Shown here one piece after another: positions 11,731-23,287 of a stretch of 64,000 bases of DNA (positions within the stretch are counted from its first letter, which is position 1; the number at the start of each line of letters is the position of its first letter). The notes beneath the pieces are model-generated. The model ran no database searches and was not told where the DNA came from. It saw only the letters and a list, made by a program, of their open reading frames with translations. The position numbers and the translations under genes are program-made. Where the stretch lies: the NCBI GenBank assembly GCA_034769895.1, contig CM068375.1, positions 254,117,542-254,181,541 of the forward strand, written 5' to 3'. Source of the DNA: Magicicada septendecula (Eukaryota; Arthropoda; Insecta; Hemiptera; Cicadidae).

Positions 11731-12139
11731 TAATATAAAGTCCAGTTATGCGCAGCACTTAATAGAATATAACCATAATTATACCAGTTTTGCACAAAAT
11801 TTAAAACCTTTACATTACTGTATGTAAGAAAGGACGCTTCATGGATGCAATGGAGGAATTTATAATTTACAAAGCAAGTAAATTCCAGCATCACGAGCTA
11901 TTGAATGATATGTTGTCATTTAAATCCAACATCTTCTATGACACAGTAATACGCACACAACAAGAAGAAAGCAGACGACTGCCTGTGTAGGTTTGCGATA
12001 ACAAAATCAGTCACTTTTACTTTACGACGACGCGCACATGTGTGAATGCACATAGCTATGTGTTCACGTGAATTCGAGTGTTGTGCAGTGGTTTTATTTT
12101 AAACTTAACGACGAGTGATTAGTTCATGATTTCATTTTT

Positions 12140-12190
12140 ATAACCTGATGATGAGACTGTGTTCCTGAAACGCGTCGTTACGCAAGGAAG
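12140..12190 (+). ncRNA. hammerhead-like motif, family 2 copy 1
   Basis: CTGATGA (12145-12151), a potential helix GAGAC/GTTCC, GAAA (12167-12170), then ACG-CGT-CGT forming a short helix. The same segment occurs at 16741-16777 and, diverged, at 56299. It lies antisense to the PLE2 relic. Stem I is not obvious, so this is a motif match only. Confidence 0.3.
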
Positions 12191-12340
12191 GAATTAGATA
12201 AAGGTAATTACCAGTCTATATAATTTATTAAAAATACGCAACTTGGAGACCAAACCAAAAATGAACTTATTTATTTGTTTATTTATTATTATTATCCTTC
12301 TTATTACAATTACACCTTTAAATGATATTCATTCATTGAG

Positions 12341-13990
12341 CGCCAGTTGTGTCGTAATACACAACAAAATGAAATACGATAATATTTTGTATGAATCTTA
12401 ACTATTATACTGTACATATTATATTTTACCACACTTGTATTTATAGAGCGTACATTTAGCTATAAAAAATTTAAATAGTTAAATGGTCGTGTCTGGCACC
12501 ACGTTCAGGGCTACAAATTTATATAACATTTCAAATTTAATGTACTTTAATTTGAGGAGCCCCACACTTTTGGAGTGCCAAATTTATATAACAACATATT
12601 TAGAGTAAATTTATGACTTTAATGGAATAATATTTATGCATGTGTGAATTATATAATATAACAATGTTGTTTGGTGTAATCGTAATAACAAGAATGCATA
12701 ATACAGTTTTCAAATATTTACATTATTTATTTAACAACCTCTTTACTTATTTCGGAAATAACAAAAATATTCATTATTCATCGCTTGTGCGATCTTATGC
12801 ATGTGACTTCTGATGAACAAATTACATTTAAACAGGTTATACAAAAATCTTATTATCAACTCTTAACTATCAGTTATTTTTGCTCTCGGCTTACTCATTT
12901 AGTGTGGCCATCTTTGCAATTGCTTAATAATTTATTTCAACAATGATTTTACTTTTATTTCAATTCCTTTAATCTTACTTGGCTTTAATACTTTTCTACT
13001 ACATAGGCATTGTACTTTTATCAAATAAAGACTTTATTAATTACTTTAATTTACTTCAATTTCAATCAGATATTTCCCTTATAGCATTTACGTTATCTTC
13101 AAATCCTAATTGCTATACATGAGATATTATTCTAAATTAACAATCTGCCTTTACACTACTATGTACAATTTAAATATTTTTATCAACAGTTCGAATGTCT
13201 TTCATTCTAGTTTTAATTATTGTCTTTCAATTGTCGGTAATTATTATGGTTTTTTTATCACCTCGTTTGATGTGGTAAATTATCGGTGTGTCCTCCTTCG
13301 GTTCTCGTCCGTGTCCTCGGGTCCTCTTCCAGGATACCATTGCATGTACTGCTTACTGGTTGTCTCTCCTCACATCATGGGCTGTAGGTGTGTCCATAGA
13401 ACCTCTGCACATGTGCTCTGCTACTGTGCTTTGACTTCCAGTTCGTCCTGTGACTCTTACAGTAGATTAAAGACAGCATTGTTGACTGACAGCCTCCAGC
13501 GGCAACGGTTGAATTAAGAAGAAAACTTTATTAGCACGACCTGGTATGTGTAGCCACATCGTGTAAAACTCCTGTCTGAACAATATCGGTCTTGTCAGAG
13601 TTTGTCGAAAGCGTCCTTTCTCCTACTTTCGTTCGATTCACTAATTTCGTTTGACTTCGTGAATTGCGAAGTCTGTTTTACACTACACTCTGCTCAATCG
13701 ATCGCTAATTTTCATATGTTTATTATATGTAACTTACATTTCTTTATTATAATTATTCAGGGAGTTATTCACTTTTGTATTCATTGTAATTTCACTTTAC
13801 GTCACTTTTAAATGGTTTTTTAACCCTTTGCGCATCTTTATAAAATACGTAACGTAGGTACTTTGGTGCATTTAGTTTTACATTATTGTACATAGTTTTC
13901 TTAAAAATAATACTTAAATTCTAACATCAAATGAATAGAGGTGGTTACTGTCCAGGAACAGACAGGTTTCACACACATATTAAATATGTA
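12341..13990. other. unassigned AT-rich interval
   Basis: There is no convincing coding sequence. It includes two aaatttatataaca repeats (near 12515 and 12580) and a more GC-rich patch at 13280-13510 of unknown origin. It may contain undetected LTR or MITE relics. Confidence 0.5.
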
Positions 13991-13994
13991 GGTG

Positions 13995-14255
13995 TTGCAA
14001 TTTACACTCTATATTACAAAGATCGTCTTCCGTTTGTACCCTATCACTCATTAAAGCAACGTCCACTTCCTCGGCTTCGATTTGGGATTGAATCTCATCA
14101 TATTTGGTTGATAATTCCATCAAATGACGCAGTTTTATTTTCAGCGCATGAGGATCGCTGGTTACCAAATCGAAGTTATCCGCGAAAGTATTTACGCGTG
14201 ATATTGAGGCCTTAATTGTACCTCGTTTTTTTATTAGAGCCCTGACATCTGCCAT
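13995..14255 (-). pseudogene. BEL/Pao gag N-terminal fragment
   Basis: Begins MADVRALIKKRG, collinear with the start of the full-length BEL polyprotein at 37253 with a few substitutions. It breaks off after the KLQHL segment, where the sequence ceases to match. It is a truncation relic without the DUF1759, protease or later domains. Confidence 0.85.
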
Positions 14256-15050
14256 TATTACAATTTAAGAGAAAAATGAAAAATATCTTGAAAGAATTTG
14301 AGCATAGAGCATGTGACCATAAACTTTAAGTTTGAATGAATTTGAATACGTTTCGGTAGCTAGCGATCGTTGTTTAGAACATAGACTTACTCTCTCTAAC
14401 TAATCAAGCTTTGTTGGCAATTAAAATTATTAAAATTATGAATTTAAATGATAGCAACATATATCTTTATCTTTGAAGTTTTAACTGATAATGAACTGCC
14501 AACCATTTGTTAAGTTGTATTGTGTAATGATGGTGTTTGTTTATACAAATGTGTTAAGAAATAACTGCTAAAAGTGAAATATTGTTAAACATCAAATATA
14601 AGTAAAAAAGTTTATAGTCACGTGGCCGTTGATCCATTCGTGATGAAGCTGGCTTCGATCCCGTTGCTCGATCCTGTTAGGGGCTGTTGCACCTCCTGTC
14701 TCTGCTGGTCAGATGACGCCTCATGTTGTAACCCTCCATGAATTAAAGCTGTGGAATCTTTTTTGATGACCTCGCAAATGCTGTCCTGCCGTGTCCCGTC
14801 GTCTCTGGTCTACTGCTTGGCCGAATCCTGTGGTGATGACTGCGATGTGATTCACAACAATGGTGTCGCTCAGGACGAGAATGATGCCCGTAGGGCGTGA
14901 CTAAATTCAGATCGGTTGGGCCAGAAATGATGCGTACAAAGAAATGCTGTCGCTTGTGGACCCAAACATAAGAAATCCGTCCCGTGGTGACCAAAAACGT
15001 TTTCGTTTTTTGGGCCAAAAATAAGAAATCCTGCCCGGTGGGACCAAAAA

Positions 15051-15519
15051 TGTTGCGGTTTGGAAGCTCTTGATGAATCTCTAGTTATTCCAAAGACGCT
15101 AAGCAGGAAAGGCTGGATTGTATGTAAGAAAAGAAGTGGACTGTATTACTGATATTTGACATGCGTTTATTGAAATTTTAAAGTATTGATCATGATCGGC
15201 ACGTGCGGATGCATTTGAGGCCATAACGCCCAAAAATTAGTTTTAAAAGAAATCGTGGTCCATGGAAGATGGACGCAGGTAGTCCGAATTAAATTAAATC
15301 GTATGACACATATTTAAGAATTGTCCAGAAGCCGCGGCTGGAAGAGAAAATGTTTTACGAGAGAACCGCTCGGAGTCTTGTTAGAAACTAAACTAAACTT
15401 GTCTCCCGTCGGCCGAGATGACCGGCGGCAGTGTTTGATAAGCGCGTGACGTCATCCGCTCGTGCCACATTGCAGTAGTCCACTGCGTACAGCTGATAAA
15501 CAAGTACAAAGTTTAAGCA
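15051..15519 (-). repeat. BEL-2 5' LTR
   Basis: Starts TGCTTAAAC and ends AACA on the minus strand. About 469 bp, homologous to the 454-bp LTRs of the full-length BEL but visibly diverged. Confidence 0.85.
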
Positions 15520-16325
15520 ATTACTATCGATAAACTCATGGATTTTATTTATGTATTCTTGCTGTGGTAATAAAACCACTGTGTTGCCTTTATCTGCTTT
15601 TGTTATTATGACATTACTGTCATTTATTTTATCTTTTATATTTCTGATGTGTCTATAGTCGCTGCTGTATTTATCTTTAAGTCTTTGGTTTATATTATTA
15701 ATTTTCAATAGTTGGTTGAGTTTATTACTTATTATCGTACGTGCTTCGTTTTGTGTATTTGTATCAGATAACATTCTTATGGTAGCTTCTGCATTCACAA
15801 CCTCATGTACGAGGTGATCTTTATCAAATCTAGGCAAATTGTACGATAAACCTTTACTTAGTAATATTGTTTCTGCGTTTGTTAGGTTTATATTAGATAA
15901 ATTTGCTACGCATCTATAGAAAGTATGATGACTTCGTATGCTTATATTGTTCTGTTGGTTATCGTGTAGAGAACGAAACTTTTTATTATAAGTAAATAAT
16001 ATTTTACATGTGATGCGTTTGATCTGTTGTTCGATTACTTCGAACACATTGTTACTAACCGCAGGGTGCATTGAATTAAGCAATTCCAAATGAAGTTTAT
16101 ATAACTCATGATTGAGGTTGATTTTCTTTATATATAAACTATTAATCTATTGTTTTATCCAAGTTTTTGTGCTGTTTGTTGAGCCAAGTATGCCGCCTTT
16201 GATTTGGTATTGATGTTGATAACAGCGTATTTAGGGGTTATGTTGTTTTGCAGACACATTTTGTTAAATTTAATGTTATTAGTGGTTTTTATTAACTTAA
16301 CTTTGGTGTTCGTGTTATAATATCA
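15520..16325 (-). pseudogene. Penelope-like RT N-terminal relic (PLE2, copy 2)
   Basis: From 16089 the frame is open for about 190 codons of element sequence up to the BEL LTR. It contains LSKGLSYNLPRF and ITKADKGNTVVLLPQQEY, landmarks of the Penelope RT N-terminal region. Upstream coding continues to about 16325 but is broken by a TAG and a one-base difference in an A run. The open frame continues by chance ~40 codons into the BEL LTR. Everything after the ADKGN segment is lost. Confidence 0.8.
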
Positions 16326-16740
16326 ATAATATAAAGTCCAGTTATGCGCAGCATTTAATAGAATACAACCATAATTATACCAGTTTTGCACAAAATTTAA
16401 AACCTTTACATTACTGTATGTAAGAAAGGACGCTTCATGGATGCAATGGAGGAATTTACAATTTACAGAGCAAGTAAATTCCAGCATCACGAGCTATTGA
16501 ATGATATGTTGTCATTTAAATCCAACATCTTCTATGACACAGTAATACGCACACAACAAGAAGAAAGCAGACGACTGCCTGTGTAGGTTTGCGATAACAA
16601 AATCAGTCACTTTTACTTTACGACGACGCGGACATGTGTGAATGCACATAGCTATGTGTTCACGTGAATTCGAGTGTTGTGCAGTGGTTTTATTTTAAAC
16701 TTAACGACGAGTGATTAGTTCATGATTTCATTTTTATAAC

Positions 16741-16790
16741 CTGATGATGAGACTGTGTTCCTGAAACGCGTCGTTACGCAAGGAAGGAAT
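16741..16790 (+). ncRNA. hammerhead-like motif, family 2 copy 2
   Basis: Identical to 12145-12190 apart from flanks: CTGATGA at 16741-16747 and GAAA at 16763-16766. Low confidence as a functional ribozyme. Confidence 0.3.
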
Positions 16791-16931
16791 TAGATAAAGG
16801 TAATTACCAGTCTATATAATTTATTAAAAATACGCAACTTGGAGACCAAACCAAAAATGAACTTATTTATTTGTTTATTTATTATTATTATCCTTCTTAT
16901 TACAATTACACCTTTAAATGATATTCATTCA

Positions 16932-16932
<1 letters not shown>

Positions 16933-16970
<38 letters not shown>
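16933..16970. repeat. (CT)n microsatellite
   Basis: Uninterrupted CT dinucleotides immediately at the end of the duplicated block. Confidence 0.95.
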
Positions 16971-16974
<4 letters not shown>

Positions 16975-18082
16975 GAAGAGACTGGATATATATCTTGCAG
17001 CTATTAACACCAAGCAAAGCCAGGCACTATCAGTTAGTATAAAATATATGACTTGCATAAAACTGTTATTACTGTATATTGTCACGCTTATCTGAGTGAA
17101 ATGTTTTTTTTTTTTTTTGCCTAATATAGTAATTTCTGATATAACTGAGTAAATAGTTTTACTGAAAAATGGTGGTGAATACTGTGTTTTTATGGAAATG
17201 TTATATGTATGGTGAATCATATGTACATCGTAGATTCCTGCAACTCACCTTCATTTAGAAAGACACTGGGTGACTGTCCTATGTGTAATACAAAGGATTT
17301 TGTGTGTGTGTGTGTGTGTGTGTGTGATTTTGAACCATTAGGAGCTGATTTGATAAGAGCATTGGTACAGCATGATTTGGCAATGTGCAACAGGGCAACA
17401 GTAAATATATTTTACTTTGTCAAACAAATTTTCATATGCCTCATCTTTTATTGTCATAATTATTTTGCCATTTTAAAAAAAAGGTGGAGTTTTTACAAAT
17501 AACATGCATAAAAATTTTACGTTTCAAAATAATGTCATACCGCCACAGGTAACACCACATTACAGCCCAATCCCAGTGATGAAAAGTAAGAAATGATCGG
17601 ACATTTCATGTTTTTATAATATGCACATATCAGCAACATAAATTAGAACTGCCTTTAAGTGAAATTAACATGCTAGGATATTTAAATATTAATTACAGAT
17701 TCTCAGTAACTTTTGAAAATATAATATAGCTATAATATACAGTTATCACTCAATAGATACACACTGACAGAATGTAATGCACGTCAAAACTAAAAACTCC
17801 TGAATTTAGACATAGGCTGGTTCTGCTTCAATATAATGATATATTTGTAAGCTTCAGGTGAACTAATTATGAAGTGAATGTTTGATTTTTAACAGATTTT
17901 GAATTACAAATCAAAAAATTAAAATTAACATTGATTTGTATTTCACACTTATAATGACATATGTTTTTTAGGGAAATTTTGTAATAGCAGAATATTTGCT
18001 TTGTTCCTATGTGACCTTTGATCAAGCAAGTTTACGTTCTTACAGAGTTGTATGTACCTTTAAAAATTGCCTTGTGTTACAG
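16971..18082 (+). other. DNA upstream of the first visible IDH3A exon
   Basis: AT-rich, no recognisable coding sequence. Probably intron 1. The exon with the start codon was not identified. Confidence 0.5.
17300..17327. repeat. (TG)n microsatellite
   Basis: TG dinucleotide run in otherwise unremarkable AT-rich sequence upstream of the first visible IDH3A exon. Confidence 0.9.
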
Positions 18083-18208
18083 GTTTCTGGTAAAGTTCCC
18101 CTGATCCGTAGGTATAGCAGTGAAGTAAAGAAAGCTACATTAATCCCTGGTGATGGAATCGGTCCAGAAATTTCTGCAGCTGTACAACAGATATTTGCTG
18201 CGGCCAAG
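18083..18208 (+). CDS. IDH3A: IDH3A-like internal exon a (mitochondrial NAD-isocitrate dehydrogenase alpha)
   Basis: 126 nt, phase 0 to phase 0, preceded by gtgttacag and followed by gtaaaa. It encodes the end of a basic mitochondrial presequence (RRYSS) and the start of the mature enzyme, with the family signature TLIPGDGIGPEI. The enzyme oxidatively decarboxylates isocitrate to 2-oxoglutarate with NAD+ in the matrix, as the catalytic alpha subunit of the IDH3 complex in the TCA cycle. Homology is recognised from the family sequence, not from a search. The upstream exon with the start Met is not visible here. Confidence 0.93.
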
Positions 18209-20102
18209 GTAAAACAGAGTTTGACAGTTTTGTTTGCCTGCTTCAAATGTGAAATGAAATGTAGATTACTGGTTATTCATAACTGTATCTGTGCATGCAA
18301 AAACAAGTGACTGATTGAAGGGCGTACAGTTTAGCAATTTAAAATTATCACGCAACTTATTTTTAAAAAATGAATTAAAAATTGACACACGACTGTGGTA
18401 TTTGTAATAATCAATTTGTGTGAGAAGTATTAGACTTCTCATAGTAGTCCTCGTTAAGATAAGTTTGTTGTCAGGAAGTTGCCACTTCAGTCTTGAAAGT
18501 TATTTAATTTGTGAATTGCTCTTTGTGTCAGTGTACACGTGTATGTTGTGTAATTTATGAAAAGCACTTTATTGTGCCAGTATATGGTATATTCTTTTTG
18601 TTGAGTATTGTATTCTATAAATCCTTCTTTTAATCTATAATATTTATTACACATGGTGAACAATATAGTTTTGTCTTGTTTTTAATTATCTGTAGCAGAT
18701 TAAGACTATTGTATTCTCTCTCCTCTCCCTGCCCATATCTCTCTCCGGTTTTGTAATACCAAGCGTGGGATTATTTTGCCTCAGTGACTGTACTGTAACT
18801 GTCATCATAAGTGAAATGTCTTGAACTTTTAACTGCTGTGGTCAGCAAGCGTATTTTATTCCTTTTTGCTTCAGGTCTCTGTTACTCTATGCAACTGATT
18901 GTAAGCCCATGTGAGACCAGTTGCAGGCTAGTAAAAACAGGCTGCAACTGCTCTGCAATTAGTTGCAGAGCAAGTGTTTTGTCAGTTTGGTTCACTGTAG
19001 ACTTGTCAGTGGAAGAGTTAATTCAGGTATTCATGTAGTGTAGTATTATTGTAACTGCAATCGTATCTTCAAGTTATGCGGAGCTTCTTATACTCATCTT
19101 GTTAATTAATAAAATTAGATGAAGGAGAATGTCACGAAAATTCTATGTACACTTTATGTTACCCACAAGGAAGGATAGGGGTCTGTAGCCTACTACGCAT
19201 TATTTGATGGACTTTGTGTTGACAAAGACAATTTTTTTAATCATTTTCTCATGTCCTGATCTTTTGATGTACTGCTCAGTTACATAAGAAAAGTCTTAAC
19301 TGACATAAATACTAAATTGAAAAGAAGTATTCTGTTTATTTTTCTCTCAAAACAGTGGCTAGTCCTTTTGTCAAATCATCCTTCTTTGTACTGTTCACCA
19401 TTTGGTGCACTTCTTCCTCCATAACGACAAACTAATGTAAGGTTAAGTAAAAATTCCCCCATACTTACCTACCTTACTATTCAAGAAAACACAAAAATAA
19501 CTGAAGGCCAGAGTTGCCACCACATTTTTCTACATGGTATGTGGAAACCGCTTCACTGTCCCTGTGAAAACAACCTAAACACTTTGAAACATAATTTCAG
19601 ATGTAAACGAACATCTTCCCCAGGATTGTTAAGAGAACTCATTGAGCACAGGTTGGGTTAAGGTGAGGTGACGTAAAAAATAACTCATTTTCATCTTAAC
19701 GTATAATCGTTTACTAGTAATCATATAAATTATGTTTACTGAACATTGTTATTTCCTTGAGTTGCACCACATCGGCAATTCAAATTGCTTAAACATTTGT
19801 TTTGACTTGATAAACTTTTATTACTTATATTTCTACATTACTTAGTAACACTGTCAAAAGATTGGGTCATTAAAGAAATTGAAAAATCTTTTAGCAAACA
19901 CATAAACATAAACAATTATAACTTTATATTCAACTTACTAAAGTTATCATCGGTGGTGCAGTCATTTTTTATTCAATTTGTCTTGTACTCGGTTACTTAA
20001 AGATAGAACACAAATTTATTTCAAAAAGTTCTATTACATTATCTGTACTTATAATTAATGTTAAGGGGATAATCAGTGCTAATCGGTACTTTATGATAGA
20101 TT

Positions 20103-20104
<2 letters not shown>

Positions 20105-20193
<89 letters not shown>

Positions 20194-20256
20194 CCTCCCT
20201 CCCTCCCTCCCTCCCTCCCTCCCTCCCTCCCTCCCTCCCTCCCTCCCTCCCTCCCC
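20105..20256. repeat. compound microsatellite (CT)n(CCCT)n
   Basis: About 85 bp of CT repeats run directly into about 65 bp of CCCT repeats. The Gly/Arg/Glu-repeat reading frame on the minus strand is a by-product. Confidence 0.95.
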
Positions 20257-21479
20257 AATATAGTACATTTACTAAATGTTAACTCTTCATCACAAACCAT
20301 TTATAAGTTGTTGAAGGACCATACACAAACACAGATTCAAAATTTCATATCTCTCAAAGTTTTTTTTCTATTTGAAGCCATCTGAGAAAATAAATGTTTT
20401 AACCATTGTAGGGGGTAAAACTTGTGTTTTTTTAATATAAGCTTATTTTTTTAAAAAGACTGAAGTTTATGAAAATGCTCATATAACTTTTTAGTGTTTT
20501 TATTTGCATCTGATATCAGTATTAATACTTCATATCTGTTTCTGTGTGCAGAAATTTATATCAAAATAGTTTAGTGCTTCAAATGAAAGTTAACTTTAGT
20601 GCTTAGTTTAGTTAACTTTTCCAGAGGAAGATTTGATCTTTTAGATTGGAGTAAGTTATGCATTTTACTTAATGACAAATTTTATAGTGCAAACTAGTTG
20701 GTTTGGTATTGATACATTATGTTGTGCACAGTGTGTGTGGGGGAAAATAAGATAATTATCATGATTAACTGTTTTATAGTAGAAAAACCCAACAGGTGGG
20801 GTCATCTACTGGGTCAAAACTACATGTGGTGTAGCTGACTTTACACAATCAAGTGATTACTGCTCCCATCCACATACACCTGAGCAAAAAACTTGTTTTT
20901 CCCAAAACAAATATTGATAAAATTCGTTTCTGAAACATTTAAATTATTGGTTACAAATCTAAATGGTAGTTAATACTAAACAAAACAGTATAAAAGAAAA
21001 TGTAATTAAATATATGAGAACATAAAATATGAGTAGGTTTGAGGAGGAACGTTCTAGGTGGCAAAAGGGAATTGAGGAAAATAAACAAAAACTAGTGAGT
21101 GATAAGGGAAAATAGTCATAAAAATAATGTTCTACTAAGAACAACAAATTTTGTCCTAACACTTTATGCATATAGGTAAATATAACATTGTGTGTGTGCG
21201 TGCATGTGTGTGTGTGTGTGTTGGAGAAGAGAATTATAAAAAAATCGGAATGGAGAACCATACATGACTTCCATGTTGTAAGATTTATGTTTAAAATAAT
21301 TTACTTGAATTCGGTTCGGTAATTTCTAAAAAAATATCGCCCACCCTCAAACTAATTTCACTATTTATAGATATTTTTGTTATTATGGGGTATGGGGTAG
21401 TTGTTTAATATAATGTTATTTTCAGTCACTTTATCCATAAAAATTAGGTAGGCTTACTTTATTCTTATAAAGAAACGAA

Positions 21480-21910
21480 CTACGCAGATAATCATCCCTC
21501 CTCTGAAGCTCTCTGAAGTCACTCATGGACCCTGAGCATCTTGCAGAGGGTTCATTCCCTAAAGACGAAAAGTCTGTCTATGAACCGTTCCTCTGTAAAA
21601 ACGTGCAGTTACACTGCCGAACGATCCACAGGAAGCAAATCGCTACCCACGCTGGACACTTTTTCGGCTTGCACGCGTTGTGTTGGTGTGGGTTTCGGCA
21701 CTTTCCATTTAAAAAGCGTGCAACTGTAAGAAAGTAAACATGAGTGAGGCCAGAAATAACGTGAATTGTGCGTGTGTGTGTGTGTGTGTGTCTTGCCTGC
21801 CTTTTTATTGCGGTAATCATAATAATAAAGTGGAAACGTAAACATTACATAATTGAGATATGTTTGCCTGCCACGAACGATATATTTTCTCTCATACATG
21901 ATTTAAATTA
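21480..21910 (-). repeat. dispersed repeat D, right copy (inverted)
   Basis: Reverse complement of 7540-8090, including a (GT)n tract near 21770-21790. Together with the neighbouring spacer modules it makes an inverted pair that brackets IDH3A exon a. Confidence 0.8.
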
Positions 21911-21929
21911 AAATGAAAAAATATAGAAT

Positions 21930-22191
21930 TTTGTTAAAGTGAAATGAAATATTTCCATAGAAACTACTTCTTTGTTGTCAATAACATATTACACATATAA
22001 AACTTATAAAATTTACTTCCTCCATCATCAACTACCATTTTAATTTATAAAATATCGGTATGGATAACCATACATGACTTCCGTGTTCTAAGATTTATAT
22101 TTAAAATCATTTTCGAAATGAAATATTTCAGTAGAAACTACTTCTTTCTACTTATTGCTTCAGCCTTAACCACAGTACTGTAGTCACTAAC
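21930..22191 (+). repeat. Penelope-terminus-like spacer module, copy 3, left half
   Basis: Matches the inverse of 4500-4645. It is interrupted at 22191 by the LTR element and resumes at 26956. Confidence 0.7.
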
Positions 22192-23287
22192 TGTAACTGT
22201 ATAAATCTTTCCCTACAGATACACGACTACTACTTACCCTGACTCTGTTAAACTTACCTTTTATAAAACCCCCAGAAGATTCCAAACTCATTCAAAGGTC
22301 GCCACGATGTCTTAAGGTGAACATCGAAACCATAATACACTTACCCTTAATTAATTTAGGTCATTTTACTTCCCTTAAATAAGAAAACTCACAGGTCCGT
22401 TTTAGACGAATCTTTGATGCAGAACTCAGGTTATGGGCGTGGCGTAATAATTAATTTAACACATTTTTTATATTAAATCAAATACTATTTATTTATTTCA
22501 GTCAAAACTTTAATTCTTTCTTTTCCTTATAACATGTTATCAAACCATTAGACTTTAAATCATTTCATGTATATTCCTAATACAAACCAGTACTTTCTCT
22601 TTTACGTTTTCTTTTCTCCCCCTTTTCTCTCACACTCATTCACTCTTTACATTTCTTTATTTCTGAATCCCCCCATTTTATTTATTGAGCTCATTTAATG
22701 TTTATTTTATTTAAACAGAAATAAAAATAACATGAAGTTGAGTTTTAAGTTAAGAAGCCAATTAATTTTGTCTTTACTGATACCTGCAAGTGCATTCCAT
22801 TGTACACTATCACTCGTATTTCACTGTTTATTCAAAACTGTACAAAAAATTCCCAACTGTTAGAGAATAGTCATTAATGTTAATTATTTGGTGGACCTAC
22901 CATAACTTATACTGCGAAGGCCCACCCACACTTTTAATTAACGACCGTCTGCTTCAACTGTTTCTTGGCGAGTGCTGAACTGGTTGATGAATTGTGTCGA
23001 ACTGGGGGAGAGCATCGCCCAAGTGGCTCTCAAAACGGACGTAGATTTTGTAACGCCCTTCCTTATTGGCTGTAGTACATTCTGGAATATTAAGACATAC
23101 TTCAGCAATTCGAAAGCAAACCGAATTGTCGCCACGAGGTAGTTTTTGCGTAGCACAAACAAGCGATTAAACTCTGACGCACCTTGTACGGCCTGACACT
23201 GCTACAGACTGTTACCAAAAGTATTACATAGAATGGTTTACTATAAATTATTAAAAATATTTGTTCCCCCTGATTTGTCCCGTCACA
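22192..23287 (-). repeat. Gypsy-2 3' LTR
   Basis: Plus-strand ends TGTAAC and GTCACA. Followed by a run of 13 C, the presumed polypurine tract on the coding strand. Confidence 0.75.

Larger units (their letters stand above)
10841..12340. repeat. segmental duplication, copy 1
   Basis: This ~1.5-kb block matches 15431-16933 with only scattered differences, from the gtttgataagcgcgtgacgt segment to the ttaaatgatattcattcatt segment. It contains ~87 bp of a BEL LTR (10841-10927), a Penelope-like relic and a hammerhead-like motif. Its left end cuts through the LTR and is fused to satellite. Confidence 0.85.
13990..15519 (-). mobile_element. BEL/Pao retrotransposon, truncated copy (BEL-2)
   Basis: Minus-strand copy of the same family as the full-length element at 35912-43457. 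It has one 5' LTR (15051-15519), a leader, and the first ~87 codons of the polyprotein, and is cut off at about 13995. No 3' LTR is seen. Its LTR abuts the PLE2 relic at 15520, so it had inserted into PLE2. Confidence 0.85.
15431..16933. repeat. segmental duplication, copy 2
   Basis: Partner of 10841-12340. Here the LTR portion continues into the rest of BEL-2, so this copy is closer to the source arrangement. The right end of homology is at a (CT)n microsatellite. Confidence 0.85.

Noticed and set aside
13110..13517. 135-codon plus-strand open frame
   Set aside because: AT-rich start, no recognisable domain, composition of random translation; the GC-richer 3' half may be an LTR or other repeat relic.
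17996..18310. Open frame starting at 17996 as a possible IDH3A start exon
   Set aside because: The part before 18083 does not resemble a mitochondrial presequence and is separated by a clear acceptor (gtgttacag). It is intron read-through.
20091..20300. Gly/Arg/Glu-repeat protein on the minus strand
   Set aside because: Direct translation of the compound (CT)n(CCCT)n microsatellite.
21525..21737. Shared open frame beginning MDPxHLAEGSFPKDEKSVYE in repeat D (also 7765-7968, minus)
   Set aside because: Similarity between copies is at the DNA level and includes frame changes after ~40 codons; no domain or start context supports a gene.
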